NCBI GenBank assembly: GCA_025449435.1
Contig: JANWJO010000238.1
Coordinates: forward strand, 1-19,421
DNA from: Chloroflexota bacterium
Lineage (GTDB): Bacteria; Chloroflexota; UBA4733
Direction: 5' to 3'
DNA: 19,421 nucleotides
The notes under the pieces are model-generated. The model saw only the letters and a program-made list of their open reading frames with translations, had not been told where the DNA came from and did not search any database. The first letter of the stretch is position 1. The number at the start of each line of letters is the position of its first letter. Positions 1-5,704 of this stretch are shown piece after piece. The translations under genes were made by a program, and so were the position numbers.

Positions 1-251
1 CATGTGGCGGGCCTGGGTCTTGAGGCAGCAGATGACGTGCTCATCTGGAATCGCGCCATCGACACCGGAGCGTTATCTCAAAGGATGAAGACTTCGCGCT
101 TCGGCGGATCCATGCCGTCGGGGGGCCCGCAATCGTGTGGATCCGCCGAGGCAATACTTACCTTAGCGAGATGCTTCGTTGGTTTGAGCCGTTGCTGCCA
201 ACCGTCGTTGAGGCACTCGAGCGAGGAGAGCCCCTGATCGAGATCGTCTGA
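1..251 (+). pseudogene. DUF5615 family PIN-like toxin, 3' end, frameshifted
   Basis: The 5' end lies outside the window. Frame 1 from base 1 reads HVAGLGLEAADDVLIW and runs to GAL at 70-75. The family sequence then continues in frame 3 from 78 as SKDEDFALRRIHAVGGPA, followed by VWIRRGN and a C-terminal helix ending ...LIEIV and TGA at 249-251. The two halves match the DUF5615 pattern (H-V..LGL..A.D..IW..A...GA followed by K-DEDF and a late W-x-R-x-GN). Restoring one base near 76-77 would join them as GAL-V-SKDEDF. DUF5615 proteins are PIN-like and usually form the toxin half of small toxin-antitoxin pairs, and the KDEDF acids are part of the presumed metal site. I see no antitoxin, which would lie upstream. 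The break could be a real inactivating mutation or a sequencing error. The family call rests on pattern recognition. Confidence 0.72.
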
Positions 252-656
252 TCACCGCTGCCGGCGATCGAGCGCGGTGATTTGGATCAGGTTGCCGCAG
301 GTGTCGTTCAGCATCGCGATGGTCGAGCCGGTCACTTTGGTCGGAGGCATGGTGAACGCCGCGCCGAGCTGGTGCATGCGGTCGTACTCGCGTTGCACGT
401 CATCCACGTAGAACATGGCGGCTGGCTGGCCCTGCCCGAAGATCGCCTGCTGGTAGGCCCGAGCGGCCGGATTGTCATTGAGGGCGAGCTGCAACTCGGT
501 GCCGTCTGGCTCCTCGGCAGAGGCCACGGTTAGCCAGCGAAACGGTCCCTGGCTGAAATCCGCCTTCTTCACGAAGCCCAGAACGTCGGTATAGAAGCGC
601 AGCGCCTTCTCCTGGTCGTCCACATAGAGGCTGGTCAACTTGATCTTCACTGCCAT
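252..656 (-). CDS. VOC family protein (glyoxalase/bleomycin resistance fold)
   Basis: This 134-residue protein begins MAVKIKLTSLYVDDQEKALR and shows a typical vicinal oxygen chelate half-site: beta strand, YVDDQEKALRFYTDVLGF helix, the WLTVAS strand, ELQL, then a second module AMFYVDDVQREYDRM and the closing DTCGNLIQI. VOC proteins bind a metal with His/Glu/Gln ligands and act as lyases, dioxygenases or resistance proteins; the substrate cannot be told here. Its stop abuts the stop of the DUF5615 remnant. The start ATG (656-654) is preceded on the minus strand by AGAAGGAA. The gene is divergent from the ECF41 sigma gene, and an ECF41-like promoter on the minus strand points at it, so it is probably in that sigma factor's regulon. 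Known ECF41 partner genes are mostly carboxymuconolactone decarboxylases, oxidoreductases or epimerases; a VOC partner is plausible by analogy. Confidence 0.88.
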   Translation of the reverse strand: MAVKIKLTSLYVDDQEKALRFYTDVLGFVKKADFSQGPFRWLTVASAEEPDGTELQLALNDNPAARAYQQAIFGQGQPAAMFYVDDVQREYDRMHQLGAAFTMPPTKVTGSTIAMLNDTCGNLIQITALDRRQR

Positions 657-663
657 TTCCTTC

Positions 664-690
664 TGTCACATTGGCGAGCTCCGGCCCGTC
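664..690 (+). promoter_or_regulatory. ECF41-type promoter towards the sigma factor gene
   Basis: TGTCACA at 664-670, a 16-bp spacer, then CGTC at 687-690. As I recall it, this is the published ECF41 promoter signature (TGTCACA-N16-CGTC). It sits about 36 bp upstream of the sigma factor ATG at 727, which leaves a leader of roughly 30 nt. It suggests autoregulation. Confidence 0.7.
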
Positions 691-698
691 ACAATCAT

Positions 699-725
699 GA
701 CGGAACGCAACGAAGGAATGTGACC
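699..725 (-). promoter_or_regulatory. ECF41-type promoter towards the VOC gene
   Basis: Read on the minus strand: GGTCACA (725-719), a 16-bp spacer, then CGTC (702-699). It differs from the plus-strand copy by one base in the -35 element and has the same spacing. It faces the VOC gene, whose ATG ends at 656. Its -35 element lies directly before the sigma gene start. The two opposed -10 elements form the inverted repeat CCGTCA-N6-TGACGG at 686-703. Confidence 0.65.
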
Positions 726-726
726 G

Positions 727-1638
727 ATGAGCGACCACGCACACGACTGGCTCGCGCAACGCTTCGAAACCAGCCGCCCCCACTTGCGGGCGGTCGCCTA
801 CCGGATGCTCGGCTCGGCCATTGAAGCCGACGACGCCGTACAAGAAGCCTGGCTGCGCGTCAATCGGGCAGGCGCCAGCGGGGTCGAGAACCTGAGCGGC
901 TGGCTCACTACTATCGTGTCGCGCGTGTGCCTGGACATGCTGCGCTCACGGCAGGCCCGCCACGAGGAGCCGCTCGACGAAATTGCACTCGAGCCGCTAG
1001 AAAACCAGGACAGCGCGCTCGACCCCGAACACGAGGCGCTGCTGACCGACTCGGTGGGGATCGCTATGCAGGTCGTGTTGGACACGCTGGCGCCCGCTGA
1101 GCGCGTGGCGTTCGTGTTGCACGATGTGTTCGGCCTGGCGTTCGAGGAAATTGCCCCGATTGTGGGACGCTCGCCTGTGGCGACCCGCCAGCTGGCCAGC
1201 CGTGCTCGACGCCGTGTGCAGGGCACCAGTCCCTCCGAGGACCCTGCTGCCGATACGGCACAACATAAGGCCCTGGTAGACGCCTTCCTTGCCGCCTCAC
1301 GCGGTGGCAATCTCGGCGCGCTGCTCACGATGCTGGACCCCGACGTGGTGCTGCATAGCGATGCTGAGGGTGAACGCATCGGTACTCCAGCCCCGATGTA
1401 TGGAGCGGCAGCGGTGGCCGGCTTCTTCTCTGGCCGTGCCCACTCCGCCCGGCCCGTCCTCATCGACGGCGTACCTGGGCTGATGTGGGCTCCCGGTGGG
1501 AAGCCCCGCGTCATCTTCAGCTTCACCTTCAGCGGTGGTGCCATCTCCGACATCGAGCTCATCGCCGATCGGGAGCGGATCGAGCACATGGAATTGGAAG
1601 TGATGGCCCGGCAGAGGCAAAGGCACGACCTCCCTTGA
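727..1638 (+). CDS. ECF41-type sigma factor with C-terminal SnoaL-like domain
   Basis: The protein has 303 residues. Sigma region 2 (about residues 12-78) contains HLRAVAYRMLGS and ADDAVQEAWLRV. Region 4 (about 110-162) contains LDTLAPAERVAFVLHDVFG and the recognition helix IVGRSPVATRQLASRARRRV. A SnoaL/NTF2-like domain follows from HKALVDAFLAAS (about 177) to the end. This architecture defines ECF41, in which the fused C-terminal domain replaces a separate anti-sigma factor. Two ECF41 hallmarks look altered: the linker lacks a WLP motif, and where DGGGK is usual the sequence reads SDAEGER. AAGGAA at 713-718 is the ribosome binding site for ATG 727. Both this gene and the divergent VOC gene have a matching ECF41-like promoter in the shared 70-bp spacer. 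The inducing signal is unknown. Confidence 0.93.
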   Translation: MSDHAHDWLAQRFETSRPHLRAVAYRMLGSAIEADDAVQEAWLRVNRAGASGVENLSGWLTTIVSRVCLDMLRSRQARHEEPLDEIALEPLENQDSALDPEHEALLTDSVGIAMQVVLDTLAPAERVAFVLHDVFGLAFEEIAPIVGRSPVATRQLASRARRRVQGTSPSEDPAADTAQHKALVDAFLAASRGGNLGALLTMLDPDVVLHSDAEGERIGTPAPMYGAAAVAGFFSGRAHSARPVLIDGVPGLMWAPGGKPRVIFSFTFSGGAISDIELIADRERIEHMELEVMARQRQRHDLP

Positions 1639-1898
1639 TGTCCTCCCTGGCGGGTGGGACAGGTTGCTGGATGTATGGTGGTGAACCTCGGTGGCGCGAG
1701 CTCCCCTCCCGGGAACCTTTGAGAAGGGGTCCGTGGCCATTTTCTTGAGTGACTTTGACCGCTTGCCAGCTGTGCGGCGCTTCGAACCTACCTAATACTG
1801 CCGCACCTGCTACACTGCCTCAGGAATTACTTCCTTCCTTCTTCCTTGGGTATGCGTCTGGCACACCCATACTGCTGGCACGAAAGTGAGTCGAATCC
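1639..1898. other. Intergenic stretch between sigma factor and GYD genes
   Basis: There is an imperfect stem-loop right after the sigma gene stop (TGTCC 1639-1643 with GGACA 1657-1661, plus inner CCC/GGG) but no T-run, so it is at most a weak terminator. A GC-rich segment near 1698-1722 (CTCCCCTCCCGGGAACCTTTGAGAAGGGG) resembles the repeats at 2413-2445. A pyrimidine-only tract of 18 bases lies at 1830-1847. I find no convincing sigma-70 promoter. Confidence 0.4.
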
Positions 1899-2222
1899 AT
1901 GGCATTGTTCTTGTTCCAAGCGGCCTACACCTCCCAAGCGCTGGCGGCACTGGCCAAAAGCTCGCAGGACCGCTCAGTGGCAGCCCGCGATGTCATCGCG
2001 CGTGGCGGTGGCAAGATGCACGCCTTTTATTACTGTGTTGGGGAATATGACGTCGTGGCGATTTTTGAAGCGCCCGACCTAACCGCCGCAACAGCCGTCG
2101 CTATCGCGGTCGCCGCTCCCGGTCACCTCAAGGCGACCAAGACGACGCCGTTGCTCACCACCGCCGAAGGCATGGCGGCGTTCGCCAAGGCCGGCACTAT
2201 CACCTACAGCGGACCGTCGTAG
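1899..2222 (+). CDS. GYD domain-containing protein
   Basis: This 107-residue protein matches the GYD family (PF08734). The N-terminus is MALFLFQAAYTSQALAALA. It is followed by the conserved SQDRSVAARDVIARGGGKMH segment, YYCVGEYDVVAIFEAPD (the GEYD that names the family), and the KTTPLLTTAEGMAAFAKAG helix at the end. Members are small alpha/beta proteins, probably ferredoxin-like dimers of the ABM type, with no firmly assigned biochemical role. The length is usual for the family. The start is ATG 1899 because the conserved N-terminal strand begins directly there; the upstream ribosome binding site is weak. It stands alone on the plus strand, 260 bp after the sigma gene and 340 bp before ccmE, so it is probably transcribed separately. 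Confidence 0.87.
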   Translation: MALFLFQAAYTSQALAALAKSSQDRSVAARDVIARGGGKMHAFYYCVGEYDVVAIFEAPDLTAATAVAIAVAAPGHLKATKTTPLLTTAEGMAAFAKAGTITYSGPS

Positions 2223-2344
2223 GCACGAACATAATGACCGAGGGGGGGCCGTAACCCCAACCCCGCGCCCAAGGGGCACCCGGTCCCCCCTTGGCAGGGG
2301 GGACTGGCGGCTGGAAAACCGCCTGCTCTCCTCTCCAGCTCGCT

Positions 2345-2364
2345 GGGGAGGGGTGGGGGTGGGG
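2345..2364 (+). other. Potential G-quadruplex motif
   Basis: The plus strand reads G4-A-G4-T-G5-T-G4, four runs of at least four guanines separated by single bases. This is an ideal G-quadruplex pattern. It overlaps the second palindrome and lies about 200 bp upstream of ccmE. Whether it forms or matters in the cell is inference. Confidence 0.5.
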
Positions 2365-2480
2365 CCGTGCCCGTGACCTGCCCGGCGGCCCCAACCATCC
2401 GTCCGCTCGGTTCCTCCCTTGGGGGACCTTTTTAAGGAGGGGGCCCCTACTAGGGCCCAGACTCGTCCCAACGCTCTACC

Positions 2481-2508
2481 TTGCCCGGCTGGCCCACGCT
2501 GGTACGAT
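2481..2508 (+). promoter_or_regulatory. Possible sigma-70 promoter for the ccm operon
   Basis: TTGCCC (2481-2486), a 16-bp spacer and TACGAT (2503-2508), 55 bp before the ccmE ATG. It is the best match in the leader, but the spacer is short and the boxes are imperfect. Confidence 0.3.
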
Positions 2509-2546
2509 TGAGAAAGCGTTGCATGCTGAACTACTGGCGTGGGTGC

Positions 2547-2553
2547 AAGGGAG
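2547..2553 (+). promoter_or_regulatory. ccmE ribosome binding site
   Basis: AAGGGAG, 9 bases before ATG 2563. It favours that start over the in-frame GTG at 2539. Confidence 0.65.
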
Positions 2554-2562
2554 ATAGGCGCT

Positions 2563-3090
2563 ATGGCAGCGGATCCCTCCCTGGCTTCGGCGCTTCCCGC
2601 CGCCCAGCAGCCATCAACCGCAGCGAAACGCCCGCCCTATAAGCTGCTCATCGCTGGCGCTGCTGCACTCATCACCTTCGCCTATCTCATCGTCACGGCT
2701 ATGGGCTCCAGCACCGTGTACTACCTCACGGTGGCCGAGTTGCATGCCAAAGGCAATGCTGCCTACCAAACGCCCACCCGCGTCGGCGGCCGCGCGCTCG
2801 ATGGCTCCATCCAGCACGACCTCAGTGCGCAAACGCTCAAGTTCACGCTGGTGGATAGCACCGGCTCGCTGCCCGTGATCTACCAAGGCATCGTGCCCGA
2901 TATGTTCGGCTATGCCACCGACGGCCACTACCAAGATGCTGTGGTGGAGGGCAAGCTGCATCCGGATGGTGTGTTCTATGCCAGCCAGATCATCGTCAAG
3001 CACGATGCGACGTTCGCCGCCGCCGACGCCACCGCCACCGCTGGCGTGACGCTCACCCCGCAGCCGGGGCATAGCACCCCCTCACCATGA
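2563..3090 (+). CDS. ccmE: Cytochrome c maturation haem chaperone CcmE (variant haem motif)
   Basis: The protein has 175 residues: a short N-terminal tail, one membrane anchor (about 27-47), then an extracytoplasmic beta-barrel domain of the OB-fold type with LKFTLVDSTGSLPVIYQGIVP and VVEGKLHPDGVFYASQI. CcmE covalently holds haem received from CcmC and passes it to CcmF. The haem-binding motif is normally HDxxY; here it reads H147-D-A-T-F151, so the histidine is kept and the conserved tyrosine is phenylalanine. The tail after it is Ala/Thr-rich. ATG 2563 is chosen for its ribosome binding site. The gene overlaps ccmF by four bases (ATGA) and heads the ccm gene run. The family call is secure from fold pattern and context; full function with Phe at that position is open. 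Confidence 0.9.
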   Translation: MAADPSLASALPAAQQPSTAAKRPPYKLLIAGAAALITFAYLIVTAMGSSTVYYLTVAELHAKGNAAYQTPTRVGGRALDGSIQHDLSAQTLKFTLVDSTGSLPVIYQGIVPDMFGYATDGHYQDAVVEGKLHPDGVFYASQIIVKHDATFAAADATATAGVTLTPQPGHSTPSP

Positions 3091-5087
3091 CGTTTGCCAG
3101 CAGCGCCACCGCCCTCCTCATCCTGGCTCTCGCTAGCGCCGTGTATGCCTTGGCGGCCTCTGCGCTGGGCCAGGTGCGTCACGATGCGGCGTTGCGGCTG
3201 AGCGGTGAGCGCGCCGTCCTGGCCGTGGGGGGATTGGTGACCTGTACTGCCGCCGTGTTGTGGGTGTTGCTCGCCACGCACCAGTTTAGTGTGGCGTTCG
3301 TCGCCGAGGTGTCCAACCGCGAGATGTCGCTGCGCGCCGTCCTCAGCTCGTTCTGGGGCGGGCAGCCAGGCTCCTTGCTGTTCCGCACGTGGGCGCTCAC
3401 GCTGTTTGGCAGCCTGGCCGTGATCGTCCAGCGCCGGCGCGAGCGGCCGGTGCTCCCCTACATGATCGCCACGCTGGCGTTGATCGAAGCGTTCTTCCTC
3501 CTGGTTCTGCTGGTCACGGCTAACCCGTTTGCCCAGGCGCTACCTGCACCGGCCGATGGCCAAGGCCTCAACCCGCTTCTGCAAGATGAGGCTATGAGCT
3601 TCCATCCGCCCCTGTTACTGTCCGGGTATATGGCGTTTAGCTTGCCGTTCGCCGTGGCGGTGTCCGGGCTGCTCAGCGGCCAGATGGGCATTGGCTGGCT
3701 GCGCGCGCTGCGCCGCTGGACCTTGTTCGCATGGGGTATCCAGGGCTGCGGCCTGCTGGCCGGGGCCTGGTGGGCCTACCACGTGCTGGGGTGGGGCGGC
3801 TACTGGGGATGGGACCCTGTGGAGAACGTCGCACTGATGCCCTGGGTGGTGGCCACCGCCTTCTTGCACTCGCTCATGGTGCAGGAACGGCGCGGCATGC
3901 TACGGGTGTGGAACGTCGTGCTCGCCACCGCTGCCTTCACCCTTGCTGTGTTTGGCATGTTTATCGTGGGCAGCGGCGTGCTCACTTCCGTCCACGCCTT
4001 CGCCACGTCTAGCGTAGGGCCACTATTCTTCGGCTTTCTAGCGATACTGTTGATTGGCGTGATTGCCCTGGTGACCTACCGCTTGCCGTTACTGAAATCG
4101 AGTGGTCAGTTCGATGCAGTGGCCTCGCGCGAGAGCGCTTTCCTGCTGAACAACTTACTGCTGGTCGCCATGGTGGCCGCCACGCTGTGGGGCACGGTAT
4201 TCCCCATGCTGTCCGAAGTCGCCACTGGCGCCAAGATGGGCGTCGGTCCCGGCTTTTACGAGCAAGTGAATGGGCCGCTGCTGGTGGTGCTATTGGCCCT
4301 GATGGGGGTCGGCCCTATCCTCGCCTGGCGCCGGACCTCGCAACGCGCGGTGTTGCGCCACCTACTGCCGCCGGTGTTCACCGCGCTGGCCGTGTGGGCG
4401 GTGTTGATCTTGCTGGGCATGGGTAACGGCCTGGCGGCGCTGGCGTTCGGCGCCTGCGCGCTCACGCTGGTGGCCACGTTTGGTGAGTACCTGCGCGGCG
4501 TGCGTGCCCGCATGCGCTCCGGCGAGACCGCTGGCAAGGCACTGGTGGCGCTGATCGCCCGCGATCGCCGCCGCTACGCCGGCTATATCGTCCACCTCGC
4601 TGTGCTGCTGGTGGCGTGCGGCGTCATCGGCTCGACGTTCCAGCAGTCGCAAGAAGTGGCGCTCAAACCTGGCCAGATGGTCACCGTAGGCCGTTATACC
4701 CTCACCTATCAAGGGTTGCGCAGCTTCCAAACCGGTGAGCTGTCTGGGCTGGCCGCCACGGTCCAGGTGAATGCAGGCCACAACACGCTGGGCACCATCG
4801 AGCCCGATCAGCTCGTGTACGTCCACTGGGAGAAGCAACCGGTCACCGGCGTAGCGATCTTTACCACCAGTCCCTGGCTGGACGATGTATATGTGCTCTT
4901 GACCGGCCTCGACTCCACCGACCAGGCGACTTTCCGCATTTTCATCAACCCGCTGGTCTCGCTCATTTGGGTGGGCGGTGCGTTGTTCCTCTCCGGCGCC
5001 GCCACCCTGTTCTGGCCGCAGCAACGCCGCCGGCCGCTATTCCGGCCCGCCCGTGCTGGCCGCCCGATCGCCAGCGAGGCCAGCTAG
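3087..5087 (+). CDS. ccmF: Haem lyase subunit CcmF
   Basis: A 666-residue polytopic membrane protein, usual length for CcmF. It forms the core of the haem ligation complex with CcmH/I, taking haem from CcmE and attaching it to apocytochrome CxxCH sites outside the membrane. The tryptophan-rich WWD motif WGGYWGWDPVEN is at 236-247. The four haem-related histidines are visible: H173 (FHPPLLLSGY), H261 (FLHSLMVQERRGMLRVWN), H303 (SVHAFATSS) and H503 (GYIVHLAVLL). The first three have the same numbers as in the E. coli protein as I recall them (173, 261, 303; the fourth is 491 there). An N-terminal WGGQPGSLLFRTW segment and a large C-terminal extracytoplasmic domain after about residue 520 complete the family layout. 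It starts inside the ccmE stop. Confidence 0.97.
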   Translation: MTFASSATALLILALASAVYALAASALGQVRHDAALRLSGERAVLAVGGLVTCTAAVLWVLLATHQFSVAFVAEVSNREMSLRAVLSSFWGGQPGSLLFRTWALTLFGSLAVIVQRRRERPVLPYMIATLALIEAFFLLVLLVTANPFAQALPAPADGQGLNPLLQDEAMSFHPPLLLSGYMAFSLPFAVAVSGLLSGQMGIGWLRALRRWTLFAWGIQGCGLLAGAWWAYHVLGWGGYWGWDPVENVALMPWVVATAFLHSLMVQERRGMLRVWNVVLATAAFTLAVFGMFIVGSGVLTSVHAFATSSVGPLFFGFLAILLIGVIALVTYRLPLLKSSGQFDAVASRESAFLLNNLLLVAMVAATLWGTVFPMLSEVATGAKMGVGPGFYEQVNGPLLVVLLALMGVGPILAWRRTSQRAVLRHLLPPVFTALAVWAVLILLGMGNGLAALAFGACALTLVATFGEYLRGVRARMRSGETAGKALVALIARDRRRYAGYIVHLAVLLVACGVIGSTFQQSQEVALKPGQMVTVGRYTLTYQGLRSFQTGELSGLAATVQVNAGHNTLGTIEPDQLVYVHWEKQPVTGVAIFTTSPWLDDVYVLLTGLDSTDQATFRIFINPLVSLIWVGGALFLSGAATLFWPQQRRRPLFRPARAGRPIASEAS

Positions 5088-5113
5088 CACCACCAGGCAT
5101 GAGGGACATGGAC

Positions 5114-5118
5114 GGAGG
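5114..5118 (+). promoter_or_regulatory. ccmH ribosome binding site
   Basis: GGAGG, 7 bases before ATG 5126. It decides the ccmH start against the much longer open frame that overlaps the end of ccmF. Confidence 0.75.
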
Positions 5119-5125
5119 TCGCAGC

Positions 5126-5704
5126 ATGGCCAGCCGCTGGCTTGCACTGGCTGCCGGGCTCATTGCCGTGCTGGTGCTGGCCGCCGTGCTCACGCTCACG
5201 CTGCGCCCGCTGGCCGCGCCGCCATCGCCGGATCAGCGTGCTTACGCCATCGCCGAGCAACTGGCCTGCCCGATCTGTCAGGGGTTGTCGGTAGCCGCGT
5301 CGCCCTCCGTGCTGGCCCAGCAAATGCGCCAGATCATCCGGCAACAAGTCGCCGCCGGGCAGTCTGACGCGCAGATCGAGCAATGGTTTGTGGATCGCTA
5401 CGGCCAGAGCATCTTGCTCACGCCACCGCAACGGGGCTTTGGCTTGCTGGCCTGGTGGGTGCCCGTCTTGCTCGGCATGCTCGGAGTCAGCGTGGTCGTG
5501 CTGGCGCTGGTGCGTTTCACGCGCGCCCGCCCGCCCGAGGAGGTGCTGCCGGTCCTGAGCGACGCTGAGGTGCAGCACTACCAGGCCGCGCTCGACGAAG
5601 CGCTGGCCGCTCGCGACGATGAGTCCGCCGACGGTGTTGATGCCTCGCCCGTTCAGCCTGCTCCGCCGCCGGGCATCGCCCTGCGACCGGAGGCGCCGCG
5701 ATGA
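5126..5704 (+). CDS. ccmH: Cytochrome c maturation thiol oxidoreductase CcmH
   Basis: This 192-residue protein has an N-terminal signal/anchor helix (about 5-28), a CcmH domain from QRAYAIAEQLACPICQGLSVA to FVDRYGQSILLTPP, and a second membrane helix (about 106-130) followed by a charged and proline-rich cytoplasmic tail. The redox pair is C48 and C51 (CPIC), the canonical CcmH motif. It reduces or holds the apocytochrome cysteines for haem attachment by CcmF. The tail after about 140 is longer than the minimal family. The gene lies 38 bp after ccmF and overlaps the next gene by ATGA. No thioredoxin-like CcmG gene lies between ccmF and ccmH, where it is often found. Confidence 0.95.
   Translation: MASRWLALAAGLIAVLVLAAVLTLTLRPLAAPPSPDQRAYAIAEQLACPICQGLSVAASPSVLAQQMRQIIRQQVAAGQSDAQIEQWFVDRYGQSILLTPPQRGFGLLAWWVPVLLGMLGVSVVVLALVRFTRARPPEEVLPVLSDAEVQHYQAALDEALAARDDESADGVDASPVQPAPPPGIALRPEAPR

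Larger units (their letters stand above)
2223..2562. repeat. GC-rich intergenic stretch with palindromes
   Basis: This 340-bp stretch contains no credible gene. It holds several GC-rich inverted repeats: GTCCCCCC-TTGGCA-GGGGGGAC (2283-2304, perfect 8-bp arms), CCTCTCCAGC-TC-GCTGGGGAGG (2330-2351, one T:G pair) and GGGCCC-CTACTA-GGGCCC (2441-2458). It also holds a run of four G-tracts (2345-2364). The segments resemble REP-like dispersed intergenic repeats, and related GC-rich material occurs at 1698-1722 and inside the start of the YfhO gene (10521-10560). Only the last 80 bp, with a possible promoter and the ccmE ribosome binding site, look like ordinary leader DNA. Confidence 0.6.

Noticed and set aside
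798..1589. Long antisense frame opposite the sigma factor gene
   Set aside because: It mirrors the codon pattern of the sigma gene; the Ser/Ala/Arg-rich product matches no family.
1639..1661. Intrinsic terminator after the sigma factor gene
   Set aside because: The stem is interrupted and no T-run follows.
1741..1898. Sigma-70 promoter for the GYD gene (TAATAC or TACACT boxes)
   Set aside because: No -35 element lies at a workable distance; TTGCCA is 24 bp from TAATAC.
1846..2082. Open frame of 78 codons overlapping the GYD gene
   Set aside because: It is in another frame from the clearly conserved GYD protein and gives a Cys/Trp/Arg-rich, unfamiliar product.
2291..2557. Open frame of 88 codons upstream of ccmE
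   Set aside because: It runs through palindromic GC-rich repeats and translates to low-complexity Gly/Trp/Arg sequence.
4967..5125. Longer N-terminus for CcmH starting inside ccmF
   Set aside because: The ATG at 5126 has a GGAGG site and starts directly at a signal helix; the extension is Arg/Pro-rich.
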